Source of the DNA: Wohlfahrtiimonas larvae
GTDB lineage: Bacteria > Pseudomonadota > Gammaproteobacteria > Cardiobacteriales > Wohlfahrtiimonadaceae
DNA: 64,000 nucleotides
Reading direction: 5' to 3'
Assembly: GCF_039543665.1 (NCBI RefSeq)
Contig: NZ_BAABKE010000002.1
Coordinates: forward strand, 186,001-250,000
The notes beneath the pieces are model-generated. The model had not been told where the DNA came from and made no database searches. It saw nothing but the letters and a program-made list of their open reading frames with translations. Both the position numbers and the translations under genes were made by a program. Of the stretch, positions 1-9,226 are shown one piece after another; positions within the stretch are counted from its first letter, which is position 1, and each line of letters begins with the position of its first letter.

Positions 1-210
1 ATCGTCAAAACGCAAGTTACATTGACCCTGGTAATCTTGAGCGATGCCAAAGTTTAAACAAATTGATTTTGCATGCCCAATGTGAAGGTAGCCATTCGGT
101 TCTGGTGGAAAACGAGTATGGACTTCAGATGGGCTCTTATACTTACCAGTACTTAAATCATTGTCAATAATTTGACGGATAAAGTTGGTACGAATCACTT
201 CTTCTGACAT
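1..210 (-). CDS. glnS: Glutaminyl-tRNA synthetase, N-terminal part (runs off left edge)
   Basis: Charges tRNA-Gln with glutamine in the cytoplasm. Only the first 70 residues are in the window. They contain the class I synthetase signature FPPEPNGYLHIGH with the HIGH ATP-binding motif at residues 43-46, followed by AKSICLNFGIAQDY and LRFDD, a pattern specific to GlnS/GltX-type enzymes and closest to bacterial GlnS as I know it. The start is the ATG at 208-210, preceded on the minus strand by AAAGGGA at a good distance. The rest of the gene, including the KMSKS-type loop and anticodon-binding domains, lies left of position 1. The 150 bases between this start and the RND gene hold only the RND operon terminator and presumably the glnS promoter. 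Confidence 0.95.
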   Translation of the reverse strand, partial: MSEEVIRTNFIRQIIDNDLSTGKYKSPSEVHTRFPPEPNGYLHIGHAKSICLNFGIAQDYQGQCNLRFDD

Positions 211-302
211 GAGTTCCCTTTAGTAGATAAAACTTATCGATAAACTGTGGAATTCTAGCATGTTTGCTTTCTATTTACGAGATTAAGATCAAGAAAGCTT
301 GC

Positions 303-336
303 AGCATAAAAATAGCCTCAAGTTTGAGGCTATTTT
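303..336 (-). terminator. Intrinsic terminator of the RND efflux operon
   Basis: A perfect 12-bp stem (309-320 pairs with 325-336) with a four-base loop. Read on the minus strand it is followed by TTTTTATG, so it ends transcription of the efflux genes, whose last stop codon is at 364. Confidence 0.85.
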
Positions 337-363
337 AAGGCAATTTATATAGAAAATTATTCT

Positions 364-3300
364 CTATGATTCATCATCAAAATCAATCAATTTTTTATGT
401 CGACTGAGTAATAGATACATTGAAGGTACAATAAATACTGTTAATAATGTACCTAAACACAATCCACCAACGATAACCCAACCAATAGTTGAACGGGATT
501 CAGCGCCTGCGCCTGTTGCTAATGCCAAAGGAATAGAGCCTAAAACCATTGCGCCTGTTGTCATTAAAATTGGACGTAAACGCAAACTTGCAGATTCGAC
601 GATGGCAGTTAATTTATCTTTGCCTGTATCTTGTAGCTGGTTAGCAAATTCAACCAATAATATGCCATGCTTGGTGATTAAACCAACTAACGTCACAAGT
701 CCAATTTGGCTATAAATATTCATACTATTGCCTGTCAAATATAATGCAAGTAGAGCACCTAAAGCAGCTAATGGCACAGATAATAAAATAATGAAAGGGT
801 CGATCCAAGATTCAAATTGAGCAGCCATTACTAAATAGATGAAGAGTAGGGCAAGTAGGAAAATTGCAATCATAGCATTGCCAGTGCTTTTGAACTCACG
901 TGCACCCCCTGTGTAATCTAACATTGTATCGGGCATTACTTCTTTGATGGCATCTTCAACGATTTGAATACCGTCGCCTTGTGATATACCTTCAGCTAAG
1001 TTTGCAGAAATTGTGACGGAGCGGAGTTTGTTAAAGTGATTGAGATATTGTGGGGCAACAGTTTCACGGATAGTTACAAAGTTGGATAAAGGAATCATTT
1101 GATTTTTATCCGAACGAACATAAATATTTTTTAAATTTCTAGGTTCATTGCGGTTAGTAGGATCAACTTGAACTAAAACATCATACTGTTCTGAACCTTC
1201 TTTAAATCTTGTAATATTGCGTCCGCCCAAAGCAGTTTCTAAAGCTCTACCCACAGCATTAACGTCGATGCCTAATAGGGCTAATTTTTCTCGATCAACA
1301 TCGACTTCTAGTTGAGGTGTATTGAGTCGAAGATTGTTATCAGGTGTTACTAATCTTGGATCATTGTTTAAATTTTGCATAATTTGTGTGACATATTGAT
1401 CCAATTCTTCAAATGATGCAGTTGAGCGAATCACCACTTCTACTTCTTTTGAACGGCTATCTTGTCCTAAGGATTGTGGGTTGCTAGCGAAAACTCGTAA
1501 GCCTAACGCAATTTCTTTAAACTCTTGATTTAACCGCTGCACAATGGACATTTGTGATTCACTGCGTAGATCCCAATCTTCTAATGTAATATTGCCAATA
1601 CCACCAGATGCAACACCTGATACCACAAAGATTGTTGCTTTAGGTAATTCTGTTAATAGCAAATCTTCTACCTCAGTGAAGTAACGATCCGTAAAATCAA
1701 CTGTTGCGCCTTCAGGTGTGATGGCAGATATCCGAATAAATCCACGATCTTCAGTTGGTGCTAGCATTTGGGGTAACTGGTTATAGATTAAATAGCTGGC
1801 ACCCACTGTGAAGAGCATTCCTATAATAATGAATAATGATTTTGGTAAAACCCAGCGTAAAATTTTGGTATAGCCATCAGTGAATGCAATGAACATATCT
1901 TCAATAATATTAAAGAGTTTGCCTTTTTTATCCTCTTCTTTAGCTTTGAGCAGGCGAGAACACATCATGGGGGATAGTGTTAATGCTGTAAAGCCTGAGA
2001 TGATAACCGCAATGGACAGTGTGACCGCAAATTCTACGAATAATTTACCAATTCTGCCCTCTGTGAATGTTAAAGGTAAAAATACAGCTGCCAATGTGAT
2101 GGTCATTGCAATGATAGCAAGGCCAATTTCCTTAGATCCTACAAAGGCCGCTTTGATGGGGGATAATCCAGTTTCAATATGCCTATGGATATTTTCTAGC
2201 ATAACAATAGCATCATCCACAACTAATCCTATCGCTAACACAAAAGCGAGCATCGTTAAGGTATTAATGGAATAATCTAATAAATACATAACAAATAACG
2301 TACCCACTAATGCAATAGGGACTGTTACCATTGGTACTATGGTTGCCCGCCAATCTCGTAGGAAGAAGAAAATAATGATTCCTACAAAAACCAGTGCTTC
2401 AATAATGGTGGAATATACAGATTGCAGGGATTTATTAATAAATATTGAGTTGTCTGAGCTGATTTCTAGTGTGACATCATTAGGTAAGCTATCTTGTAAG
2501 GTTGGTAATACTTCTCGAATTGCAGCTGAGATGGTTAGAGGGTTTGCAACCGATTGTTTAATAATGGCGATCCCAACGCCTCGTTTCCCATTCATTCTAG
2601 GTCGAGATGTTTCTTCTACACCACCAAGTTCAACATTGGCTAAATCTCCCAATCTAACAATGTGTTGATTACCTATATTACCTGAAGTGTGATTGGTTGT
2701 TTTGACAATGATATTATCAAATTCTTCAACTGTATTTAAATCTGTTTGGGCGACGATATCTAGTTCTCGCGCGTTACTTTTAATGCTTCCTGCAGGAATT
2801 TCAACATTTTGTGCGCGTAGAGCTGCTTCGATATCTGTAATTGCAATATCAAATGCTGACATTTTTTCAGGATCTAACCATACGCGCATGACAGGATCTC
2901 GCCCGCCCCAAATTTCCAGATTGGAAATACCTTCTAAGAGTTCAACGTGTGGCTTGATGTTATTTTCAACAATTTTAGTGAGCTCAATAGGGGATAGTTT
3001 ATCGCTTGTCAGTGTTAGTATCATGACAGGATCAGCATCTGAATCGCTTTTATTAATGATAGGCTCATCAACATCATCGGGCAGTAAGTATTTAGCCCGT
3101 GCTACTCGATCTCGAACATCATTAGCAGCTTCTTCTATATTTTTGCTTGGCTGAAATGATATATTGACAAATGACATACCACGGCGCGACATTGATGTCA
3201 TAAAGTCAATACCATCAATGCTTGTGACAGCATCTTCAATGGCTTTAGTGACTTGTGTTTCTATAATTTCAGGGCTAGCACCGCTATATGTGGTACGAAT

Positions 3301-3438
3301 ACTGATGACGGGAAGATCGATATTAGGATATTCTCGAATACTCATGCGAGTTAAGCCAACAATACCTAATAATATAATTAAAATATTAAGGACGATGGCA
3401 AATACAGGGCGTTTAATAGATATGCTAGAAATTTTCAT
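364..3438 (-). CDS. RND (HAE-1 type) multidrug efflux inner-membrane permease
   Basis: Proton-driven exporter of the AcrB/MexB superfamily, acting as a trimer in the inner membrane with a periplasmic adaptor and an outer-membrane channel. The 1,024 residues match the usual length of the family. The N-terminus ISIKRPVFAIVLNIL forms the first membrane helix, then a large periplasmic porter loop, a block of helices carrying GLVVDDAIVMLENIHRH (the two Asp residues of the proton relay), a second periplasmic loop, and the last helices with GLITKHGILLVEFA. The adaptor gene ends 15 bases upstream, so the two are cotranscribed. No TolC/OprM-type channel gene is adjacent, so the pump presumably borrows one encoded elsewhere. 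Substrates cannot be read from the sequence; the protein looks closer to the MdtB/MexF-like side than to AcrB, but this is a weak judgement. Confidence 0.95.
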   Translation of the reverse strand: MKISSISIKRPVFAIVLNILIILLGIVGLTRMSIREYPNIDLPVISIRTTYSGASPEIIETQVTKAIEDAVTSIDGIDFMTSMSRRGMSFVNISFQPSKNIEEAANDVRDRVARAKYLLPDDVDEPIINKSDSDADPVMILTLTSDKLSPIELTKIVENNIKPHVELLEGISNLEIWGGRDPVMRVWLDPEKMSAFDIAITDIEAALRAQNVEIPAGSIKSNARELDIVAQTDLNTVEEFDNIIVKTTNHTSGNIGNQHIVRLGDLANVELGGVEETSRPRMNGKRGVGIAIIKQSVANPLTISAAIREVLPTLQDSLPNDVTLEISSDNSIFINKSLQSVYSTIIEALVFVGIIIFFFLRDWRATIVPMVTVPIALVGTLFVMYLLDYSINTLTMLAFVLAIGLVVDDAIVMLENIHRHIETGLSPIKAAFVGSKEIGLAIIAMTITLAAVFLPLTFTEGRIGKLFVEFAVTLSIAVIISGFTALTLSPMMCSRLLKAKEEDKKGKLFNIIEDMFIAFTDGYTKILRWVLPKSLFIIIGMLFTVGASYLIYNQLPQMLAPTEDRGFIRISAITPEGATVDFTDRYFTEVEDLLLTELPKATIFVVSGVASGGIGNITLEDWDLRSESQMSIVQRLNQEFKEIALGLRVFASNPQSLGQDSRSKEVEVVIRSTASFEELDQYVTQIMQNLNNDPRLVTPDNNLRLNTPQLEVDVDREKLALLGIDVNAVGRALETALGGRNITRFKEGSEQYDVLVQVDPTNRNEPRNLKNIYVRSDKNQMIPLSNFVTIRETVAPQYLNHFNKLRSVTISANLAEGISQGDGIQIVEDAIKEVMPDTMLDYTGGAREFKSTGNAMIAIFLLALLFIYLVMAAQFESWIDPFIILLSVPLAALGALLALYLTGNSMNIYSQIGLVTLVGLITKHGILLVEFANQLQDTGKDKLTAIVESASLRLRPILMTTGAMVLGSIPLALATGAGAESRSTIGWVIVGGLCLGTLLTVFIVPSMYLLLSRHKKLIDFDDES

Positions 3439-3453
3439 GGAGATTCTTTAGAG

Positions 3454-4473
3454 CTATTTGGGTTCAACAGGATTGATGATGGATTCATCGTGGATTCGGG
3501 CTTGCCCAACTTTGACAACCTTGTCACCATTTTTTAAGCCATGAATGATTTCGACGGCAAAACTTGAACGCTCACCTAAAATAACTTCTGTTAATTTGGC
3601 GGTATATTGGTTGTTTTCTTTAACAACACGATAAACATATTGTTTACCTTCAGAAGAGAAAATAGCTTCTTCCGGTACCATAATCACACTGTAGCCTAGA
3701 GGGATTTCTAAAGAAATTCTAGCAAACATACCAGGTAGTAAACTTTGGTCATGATTATCATAAATTGCGCGGACTGTTAAAGATTTACCTTCTTGTTCAA
3801 TTTCAGGGCTCAATGCATAAATTTCAGCAGTGAATTTTTTTTTAGGAAAGTTATCTACCGAAAATTGTAATGGTTGTTTTAGTTCCACGGTATGTGCTAA
3901 ACGTTCAGGAAGATTGAATTCTAGTTTTAATTTTTCTGTACTAACAATTGTGGTTAAATCACTGCCTATTTGGATATAACTGCCCGCATATTGGTTAATG
4001 AGCCCCATCTTTCCTTTAAAAGGTGCGGTTAGCGTTGTATGATCTACTTCAATTTGAGCCATTTCAAGTTCGGCTTCAGCTTGTAACTTAGCTGTTCTTG
4101 CTGCATCTACTTGTTGGGCGGTTGCACTGCCTGCAGATGCTTCTAATCGTTTAGCATTTTGTTCTGCATTACTTAAGTTAGCTTTTGCATTTTTGAGTTT
4201 GGCATTTGCTAGGCGATCATCAAATTTAATAAGTGCTTGGCCTTTTTCGACCACTGAGCCTTCTTCAAAATTGATAGAGGTAATTTTGCCAGATAACTCG
4301 GGGCGTAATGTTACACGTTCATAAGGTAGTAATGTACCAACAGCATGGATATATTCTTGTTTAGATGTTTCTTGTGTATCTGCAACTTCTACGCTAATAC
4401 CTTTACTATAAGCAGTTGAAAATACGGTAAGGATCGTGAATAAAGTTAGAAGTATATTTTTTTTGGGGTTCAT
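3454..4473 (-). CDS. RND periplasmic adaptor (membrane fusion protein, HlyD/AcrA family)
   Basis: Links the inner-membrane pump to the outer-membrane channel. It is 339 residues with a signal peptide (hydrophobic LLTLFTILTVFSTAYS, cleavage near residue 23). There is no lipobox Cys, so it is probably not lipidated. A split lipoyl half (GKITSINFEEGSVVEKGQALIKFD) is followed by an Ala/Gln-rich helical hairpin around residues 95-145, the second lipoyl half (LTAPFKGKMGLINQYAGSYIQ), and then beta-barrel and membrane-proximal domains (LPGMFARISLEIP; VPEEAIFSSEGKQYVYRV). It is the first gene of the efflux operon and no regulator gene sits beside it. Confidence 0.93.
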   Translation of the reverse strand: MNPKKNILLTLFTILTVFSTAYSKGISVEVADTQETSKQEYIHAVGTLLPYERVTLRPELSGKITSINFEEGSVVEKGQALIKFDDRLANAKLKNAKANLSNAEQNAKRLEASAGSATAQQVDAARTAKLQAEAELEMAQIEVDHTTLTAPFKGKMGLINQYAGSYIQIGSDLTTIVSTEKLKLEFNLPERLAHTVELKQPLQFSVDNFPKKKFTAEIYALSPEIEQEGKSLTVRAIYDNHDQSLLPGMFARISLEIPLGYSVIMVPEEAIFSSEGKQYVYRVVKENNQYTAKLTEVILGERSSFAVEIIHGLKNGDKVVKVGQARIHDESIINPVEPK

Positions 4474-4560
4474 TGTTCAATCCATGAAAGCGATGCAGTG
4501 CCGATATTGTAAAGGATCAGTTGAAAAAAGCTTCATGTATTTGTCAGTATTTTGTAAAGG

Positions 4561-4591
4561 TTATAAAAAATCCCGCAGGTATTGCGGGATT
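4561..4591 (-). terminator. Intrinsic terminator of the purine permease gene
   Basis: Nine-base arms AATCCCGCA and TGCGGGATT flank a 5-base loop. On the minus strand the stem is followed by TTTTTTATAA. It lies 30 bases past the stop codon of the NCS2 permease. Confidence 0.9.
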
Positions 4592-4620
4592 GCGTGATAA
4601 ATTTAAGTGCTATTGATTCA

Positions 4621-5928
4621 TTAGTGTCCCATGTTTGATAAGATAAATTTGATCAAGAATAAAATTGCAATAATGTAAGTTGCAGGGTGAACTTCTTTAA
4701 ATTTACCTGTAAAAATTTTCAAAACAACATAACTGATGAATGCAAAAGCAAAGCCATTTGCGATTGAATAAGTGAATGCCATAGTAAAGGCCATCAACGC
4801 AGCAGGAATTGCATTAGTTAAATCATCCCATTCAACTTCTGTTAATTCACGAAGCATAATACATGCTAAGTAGATTAAGGCGGGTGCTGTTGCATAAGCT
4901 GGTACAGCAGTTAATAGGGGAGAAAAGAATAATGCTGCTAAGAATAATAGGCCAACAGTTGCGCTTGTTAACCCTGTACGGCCGCCTGCTTGTACACCTG
5001 ATGCGCTTTCAACATAAGCTGTCACAGAGCTTGTTCCCAGCATGCTGCCTGCAAGGATTGATGTACTGTCTGCAAATAATGCACGAGAGAAGCGCTTTTT
5101 ATTTTCAGGTGATGTGTCATCTAAAATGTGCGCACGTTTTGCAACACCAATCAATACACCTGTAGCATCAAATAATTCAACCAATACTAATGTTAAGATA
5201 ATTTGTAAGAATCCTGCTTCCAATACCTTGCTGAAATCAATTTGGAAGAATGTTGGTGCCAATGATGGTGGCATTGACACAACACCTGTAAAGTGTGTAT
5301 TGCCTGTAAAGATGCTCAGAATTGAAACTGCTAAGATACCTATTAAGATCGCACCTTTAACTTTTAATGCATCTAACACGGCAATGATCAAGAAGCCCAA
5401 GATACAGAATAATGCTGAGGGATTTGCTAATGATCCTAGTTGTACTAAAGTTGCAGGATTATCAACAACTAAACCTGATGTTTGTAAGCCGATGAATGCT
5501 AAGAATAAACCAATGCCTGCGGCGATAGATGCGCGCAATGACTTGGGAATCCCCTCAATAATCCAGGTGCGTAATCCCGTTGCTGTGAGAATTAAGAATA
5601 TAACCCCTGAAACAAATACGCCGCCCAATGCTTGTTGCCATGTAAAGCCCATTGTCGCAACGATTGTGAAAGCAAAGAAAGCATTTAATCCCATGCCAGG
5701 TGCTACGGCAATTGGATAGTTGGCTAAAAATGCCATAATGAAAGTACCCAGCGCTGCTGCAATACATGTTGCTACAAATACTGAGCCTTTATCCATGCCT
5801 GTGCTTGATAAGATAATTGGGTTAACAAAAATAATATAAGACATGGCCAAGAATGTTGTCAAACCGCCGATGGCTTCTGTCTGAACATTAGTTTTATGTT
5901 CTTTCAGTTTAAATAATCGCTCTAACAT
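4621..5928 (-). CDS. NCS2 purine permease, AzgA/PbuG/GhxP-AdeP type
   Basis: Predicted proton-coupled importer of purine bases (hypoxanthine, guanine or adenine) in the inner membrane. The 435 residues form many hydrophobic helices. The N-terminal ERLFKLKEHKTNVQTEAIGGLTTFLAMSYIIFVNP, the GMGLNAFFAFTIV segment and the LGTSSVTAYVESASGVQAGGRTGLTS segment are hallmarks of the AzgA subfamily (E. coli AdeP/GhxP, Bacillus PbuG). ATG 5928 has AGGAG eight bases upstream. It is a single-gene unit, with its own terminator downstream and the terC terminator upstream. The exact base transported is not deducible here. Confidence 0.92.
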   Translation of the reverse strand: MLERLFKLKEHKTNVQTEAIGGLTTFLAMSYIIFVNPIILSSTGMDKGSVFVATCIAAALGTFIMAFLANYPIAVAPGMGLNAFFAFTIVATMGFTWQQALGGVFVSGVIFLILTATGLRTWIIEGIPKSLRASIAAGIGLFLAFIGLQTSGLVVDNPATLVQLGSLANPSALFCILGFLIIAVLDALKVKGAILIGILAVSILSIFTGNTHFTGVVSMPPSLAPTFFQIDFSKVLEAGFLQIILTLVLVELFDATGVLIGVAKRAHILDDTSPENKKRFSRALFADSTSILAGSMLGTSSVTAYVESASGVQAGGRTGLTSATVGLLFLAALFFSPLLTAVPAYATAPALIYLACIMLRELTEVEWDDLTNAIPAALMAFTMAFTYSIANGFAFAFISYVVLKIFTGKFKEVHPATYIIAILFLIKFILSNMGH

Positions 5929-5960
5929 TAGAAAAACTCCTAGAAGTAATAAAGATTAAA

Positions 5961-5996
5961 TTTAAAAAGCCTCATCTACATTTTGTAGTGAGGCTT
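5961..5996 (-). terminator. Intrinsic terminator after terC
   Basis: Long hairpin: AAGCCTCA at 5967-5974 pairs with 5989-5996, extended inside by CTACA/TGTAG. On the minus strand it ends in TTTTTAAA. It closes the clpP-clpX-rnt-gshA-terC transcript. Confidence 0.85.
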
Positions 5997-6000
5997 ATGT

Positions 6001-6993
6001 TTATTCTGTTTTGGGTTTAGATTTTAGAGATATTAATACTGATCCAACTAACACGATTAAAACAACAGAGAGAGAGATTGATGTTGGTATGTGAAAGTCA
6101 AAAGCGAGTAGTAACATTTTACTGCCAATGAATACTAAGATTGTTGCTAATCCATATTGTAAGAATGCAAAACGATCTGCCATATCTGCTAATAAAAAGT
6201 ACATTGCACGTAAGCCTAGGATTGCAAATACATTAGAGGTCATAACGATAAATGGATCTTTGGTGATTGCGAAGATTGCAGGTACAGAATCTACAGCAAA
6301 AATAATGTCTGAAATTGTGATCACAATTAATGTTAGTAATAAAGGTGTGCCATAACGTACACCATTTTCTTTGGTGAAGAAGTGTTCGGCATCTAGTTTA
6401 TCTGTAAATTTCATGCGTTTTTTAATAAAACGAATGAACCATTTTTGGTTTAAATCTTCTTCTTCATCAGATTTTTTGAACATTGTAAAACCTGTATAAA
6501 CTAAGAAAGCACCAAACACATATAAGATCCATTCAAATTGAGAGATCAATGATGCACCAATCAATACCATGATTACGCGTAATGCAATTGCTGCGAAGAT
6601 TCCATACACTAAAACACGGCGTTGAAATTTTGCCGGAATTTTAAAGAAGCTAAAAATCAATAAAAATACAAAAATATTATCAATAGACAATGATTTTTCA
6701 AGGACATAGCCTGTTAAGTAGTCCATGGATGCTTCTACTGCCATTGCTTGTTGTGCTTCTACTGTTAGATTTAAATCGGGGAATTCACCATGAGCTAAAT
6801 ACCAATATAGCCAAACATTGAAAAGTAAGGCAACAGTTACCCAAACAAGCGTCCAAATCAAAGCTTCTTTGACGCTAACTTTATGATCACCAGTTTGCTT
6901 TAAAGCGAGCATATCAACAGCAATCATAATCAATACAGCAATGGTAAAAACAGTATATAAAAATGGGGAGCCTATGGGAGGGATGGGTGTCAT
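6001..6993 (-). CDS. TerC/Alx family integral membrane protein
   Basis: Member of the TerC family, whose better-studied members (E. coli Alx, Bacillus MeeF/MeeY) export manganese or help metallate exported proteins. It has 330 residues with about nine membrane helices and the family's acidic intramembrane motifs, YVLEKSLSIDNIFVFLLIFSFF and ITISDIIFAVDSVPAIFAIT. The start ATG lies 12 bases after the gshA stop and its Shine-Dalgarno AGGAAA overlaps that stop codon, so it is cotranscribed with gshA. I saw no yybP-ykoY manganese riboswitch, and there is no room for one upstream. Its role in metal homeostasis is family knowledge, not visible in the sequence. Confidence 0.93.
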   Translation of the reverse strand: MTPIPPIGSPFLYTVFTIAVLIMIAVDMLALKQTGDHKVSVKEALIWTLVWVTVALLFNVWLYWYLAHGEFPDLNLTVEAQQAMAVEASMDYLTGYVLEKSLSIDNIFVFLLIFSFFKIPAKFQRRVLVYGIFAAIALRVIMVLIGASLISQFEWILYVFGAFLVYTGFTMFKKSDEEEDLNQKWFIRFIKKRMKFTDKLDAEHFFTKENGVRYGTPLLLTLIVITISDIIFAVDSVPAIFAITKDPFIVMTSNVFAILGLRAMYFLLADMADRFAFLQYGLATILVFIGSKMLLLAFDFHIPTSISLSVVLIVLVGSVLISLKSKPKTE

Positions 6994-7005
6994 TTACAAA
7001 GTTTC

Positions 7006-8568
7006 CTAGATGGACTTAAAATAGTTTAACAAATATTCATCAAAATCAGATTGAGGTTCGGATTCTAATGCTTTTTGACGCTCAATGCTTTGTTTGGCTA
7101 ATTGCTGAAACATCGCGCGTCGTTCTTCTGATAAAACTGGTGTAGTGAGATAATAATTTTTATACTGTTGTGCTTTTTCAATACAGTAATCATTATATTG
7201 CAGATTTGATGCGGTCAATTCACTTAATATTTTTGCAGAGGGCGTGAGGTTACTATCCTTAATCATTGCATCTAGTGGTGCAATTGTTGAGCTGTATTCA
7301 GGTCCTAAAATCTCGGCAACAGGCTGAATCCATTCTAATAATGATTGTAATAACTCTGAAAGTGGTACTTCATTGCATTGCACGTTAAGTGTTAGGTTTT
7401 CTGTTCTACCTTTTGCAGCAATTAATGATAAATTCTTTTGATTCCGTTCATATTCTGTTTTACACAATGGATCAGCATTACTTAATAAACAGGTTGTTAG
7501 AAATGCTTGTAGGAAGCGGATAGTTTCTATGGATATGCCTGTTGCAATGGTTGGCATAATATCAACAGAGCGTAATTCAACATAACCTATACCGCGTTGT
7601 TTTAAAGCGGACAATAATGTCTCTCCGGGTTTTAAAACTTGTTTAGGTCGAATACTTGCGTAATATTCATTTTCAATTTGTAGAATATGGTTATTGATTT
7701 GAAAGTATTCCCCATCTTTTTTAATAGGGATATGAGAAACTTTGTCGCAAGGTGTTAAAATGGCATGCTCAATGTCTGCAATATAATCTTTTAATGAATT
7801 AAAAGATACATTGAACTTACATTTGTTATTGCTATAGCCAATGTCAGACAAACGTAAGGATGTGCTTTCTTTAATATAAACCGTTTCATCATCAAACTTT
7901 TCAAATTGCCCATGATTATTATTTGATAAAAAACTTTTGGGCATCAATGGCGAGGCACCAAAGAAATAAGGTACTAAAAAGCCAAATCTTGATACTGACC
8001 GCATTAGATGTAGATAGCGTTCAGATTTAAAATCTATTAATGATTGTTGGTTACCAGTAGCTTTTTGCAGTGCTGTAAAGAATTCATCACTCAATGAAAA
8101 GTTAAAGTGAATGCCTGCAATAGATTGCATCATTTTACCGTAACGATGTGATAAGCCAGTGCGGTACAATGTTTTCATTTTTGCAGCATTAGATGAGCCA
8201 TATTGAGCAATTGGGATTTCATCTACATTATTGATCAATGGCGGCATGGAATCTGGCCAAACTAATTCATTATCCAAATTTTCTGCAGTAAATGCTTGGA
8301 TTTCATCTAAGGCTTGATATAAGTCTTCAGGCGAATGATAAACATCAGTAACAAACTCTAAGAGGTTTTCTGCAAAATCAGTTGTGATATTTGTATTTAT
8401 CAGGGCGGAACCTAGAGTTTGAGGATGTGGTGTTTGGCTGAGTTTGCCTTGTGAATCAACACGTAAGCCTTCGCGCTCTAATCCCATCGATACATTTTGA
8501 ATTAAGTGAACATCATCACCCAAAGCTTCAAGATTAGACTTGACTGAATTCATCAACTGTTTAAACAT
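7006..8568 (-). CDS. gshA: Glutamate-cysteine ligase (gamma-glutamylcysteine synthetase)
   Basis: First step of glutathione synthesis: ATP-dependent joining of glutamate and cysteine in the cytosol. The 520 residues match the E. coli-type (proteobacterial) enzyme in length and sequence: GLEREGLRV near the N-terminus, TDFAENLLEFVT, RTGLSHRYGKMMQSIAGIHFNFS, YLHLMRSVSRFGFLVPYFFGASP, and YVELRSVDIMP. A longer reading from TTG 8574 is possible, but that codon directly abuts the AGGA ribosome site. ATG 8566-8568 sits at the normal 6-base spacing and is preferred. The Shine-Dalgarno lies in the end of rnt, so gshA is translated from the clpP operon transcript. No gshB is in the window. Confidence 0.95.
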   Translation of the reverse strand: MFKQLMNSVKSNLEALGDDVHLIQNVSMGLEREGLRVDSQGKLSQTPHPQTLGSALINTNITTDFAENLLEFVTDVYHSPEDLYQALDEIQAFTAENLDNELVWPDSMPPLINNVDEIPIAQYGSSNAAKMKTLYRTGLSHRYGKMMQSIAGIHFNFSLSDEFFTALQKATGNQQSLIDFKSERYLHLMRSVSRFGFLVPYFFGASPLMPKSFLSNNNHGQFEKFDDETVYIKESTSLRLSDIGYSNNKCKFNVSFNSLKDYIADIEHAILTPCDKVSHIPIKKDGEYFQINNHILQIENEYYASIRPKQVLKPGETLLSALKQRGIGYVELRSVDIMPTIATGISIETIRFLQAFLTTCLLSNADPLCKTEYERNQKNLSLIAAKGRTENLTLNVQCNEVPLSELLQSLLEWIQPVAEILGPEYSSTIAPLDAMIKDSNLTPSAKILSELTASNLQYNDYCIEKAQQYKNYYLTTPVLSEERRAMFQQLAKQSIERQKALESEPQSDFDEYLLNYFKSI

Positions 8569-8579
8569 AATCAATCCTT

Positions 8580-9224
8580 TTAAAGAACTGGCTGTAGATC
8601 AAAGCCTACATGTGTTTGCCACATGTTTAAAATTTTACAAAAGAGTTCTGCAGTTTGTTGGGTATCATATAATGCGGAATGTGCACCTTCTGCGTCCCAT
8701 TTCATACCTGCCGCAATGGCTGACTTTGCTAAAACTGTTTGGCCAAATGCAAGGGCGCTCAAGCTCGCTGTATCTAAGACAGAGAATGGATGAAAAGGTG
8801 CACGCTTAATATCACATCTTTCAATAGCTGCATTGACAAATGCAAGATCAAAATGTGCATTATGGCCTACTAAAATAGCTCTGGTACAGCCTTGTTTTCT
8901 TACTTCTTCTCGAACAGCTGTGAAGATTTTTTGCATAGCTTCTTTTTCAGCCACAGCCATGCGAAAAGGATTATCTAGCTTAATGCCATTGATCTTCATA
9001 GATTCAGGATTGATGCCTAAATTAGGCGCAGGCTCAATATTGGCTGCAACATGATGGGTTGTTTTCATCATGCCATTTTCATCAATATCCAAAAACACTG
9101 CTGCAATCTCTAAGAGGGCATCTTTTTTAGGATTAAGACCACCAGTTTCAACATCAATCACAACAGGTAAGAACCCCCTAAATCTAAGAGACATTAAGGG
9201 GATATTCGTTAATTGATCACTCAT
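8580..9224 (-). CDS. rnt: Ribonuclease T
   Basis: 3'-5' exoribonuclease that trims the CCA end of tRNA and matures 5S and other stable RNAs; also acts on single-stranded DNA ends. The 214 residues form one DEDDh exonuclease domain: VVIDVETGG (Asp24 and Glu26), VGHNAHFDLAFVN with the second Asp pair residue, and GAHSALYDTQQTAELF with the catalytic His and final Asp. FRGFLPVVIDVETGGLNP and WDAEGAHSALYDT are RNase T hallmarks. Only two bases separate it from the clpX stop, so translation is probably coupled. Confidence 0.95.
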   Translation of the reverse strand: MSDQLTNIPLMSLRFRGFLPVVIDVETGGLNPKKDALLEIAAVFLDIDENGMMKTTHHVAANIEPAPNLGINPESMKINGIKLDNPFRMAVAEKEAMQKIFTAVREEVRKQGCTRAILVGHNAHFDLAFVNAAIERCDIKRAPFHPFSVLDTASLSALAFGQTVLAKSAIAAGMKWDAEGAHSALYDTQQTAELFCKILNMWQTHVGFDLQPVL

Positions 9225-9226
9225 GA

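Noticed and set aside
5042..5719. A 225-codon plus-strand frame inside the purine permease
   Set aside because: It is fully antisense to a well-supported gene, has no family resemblance and reflects codon bias.
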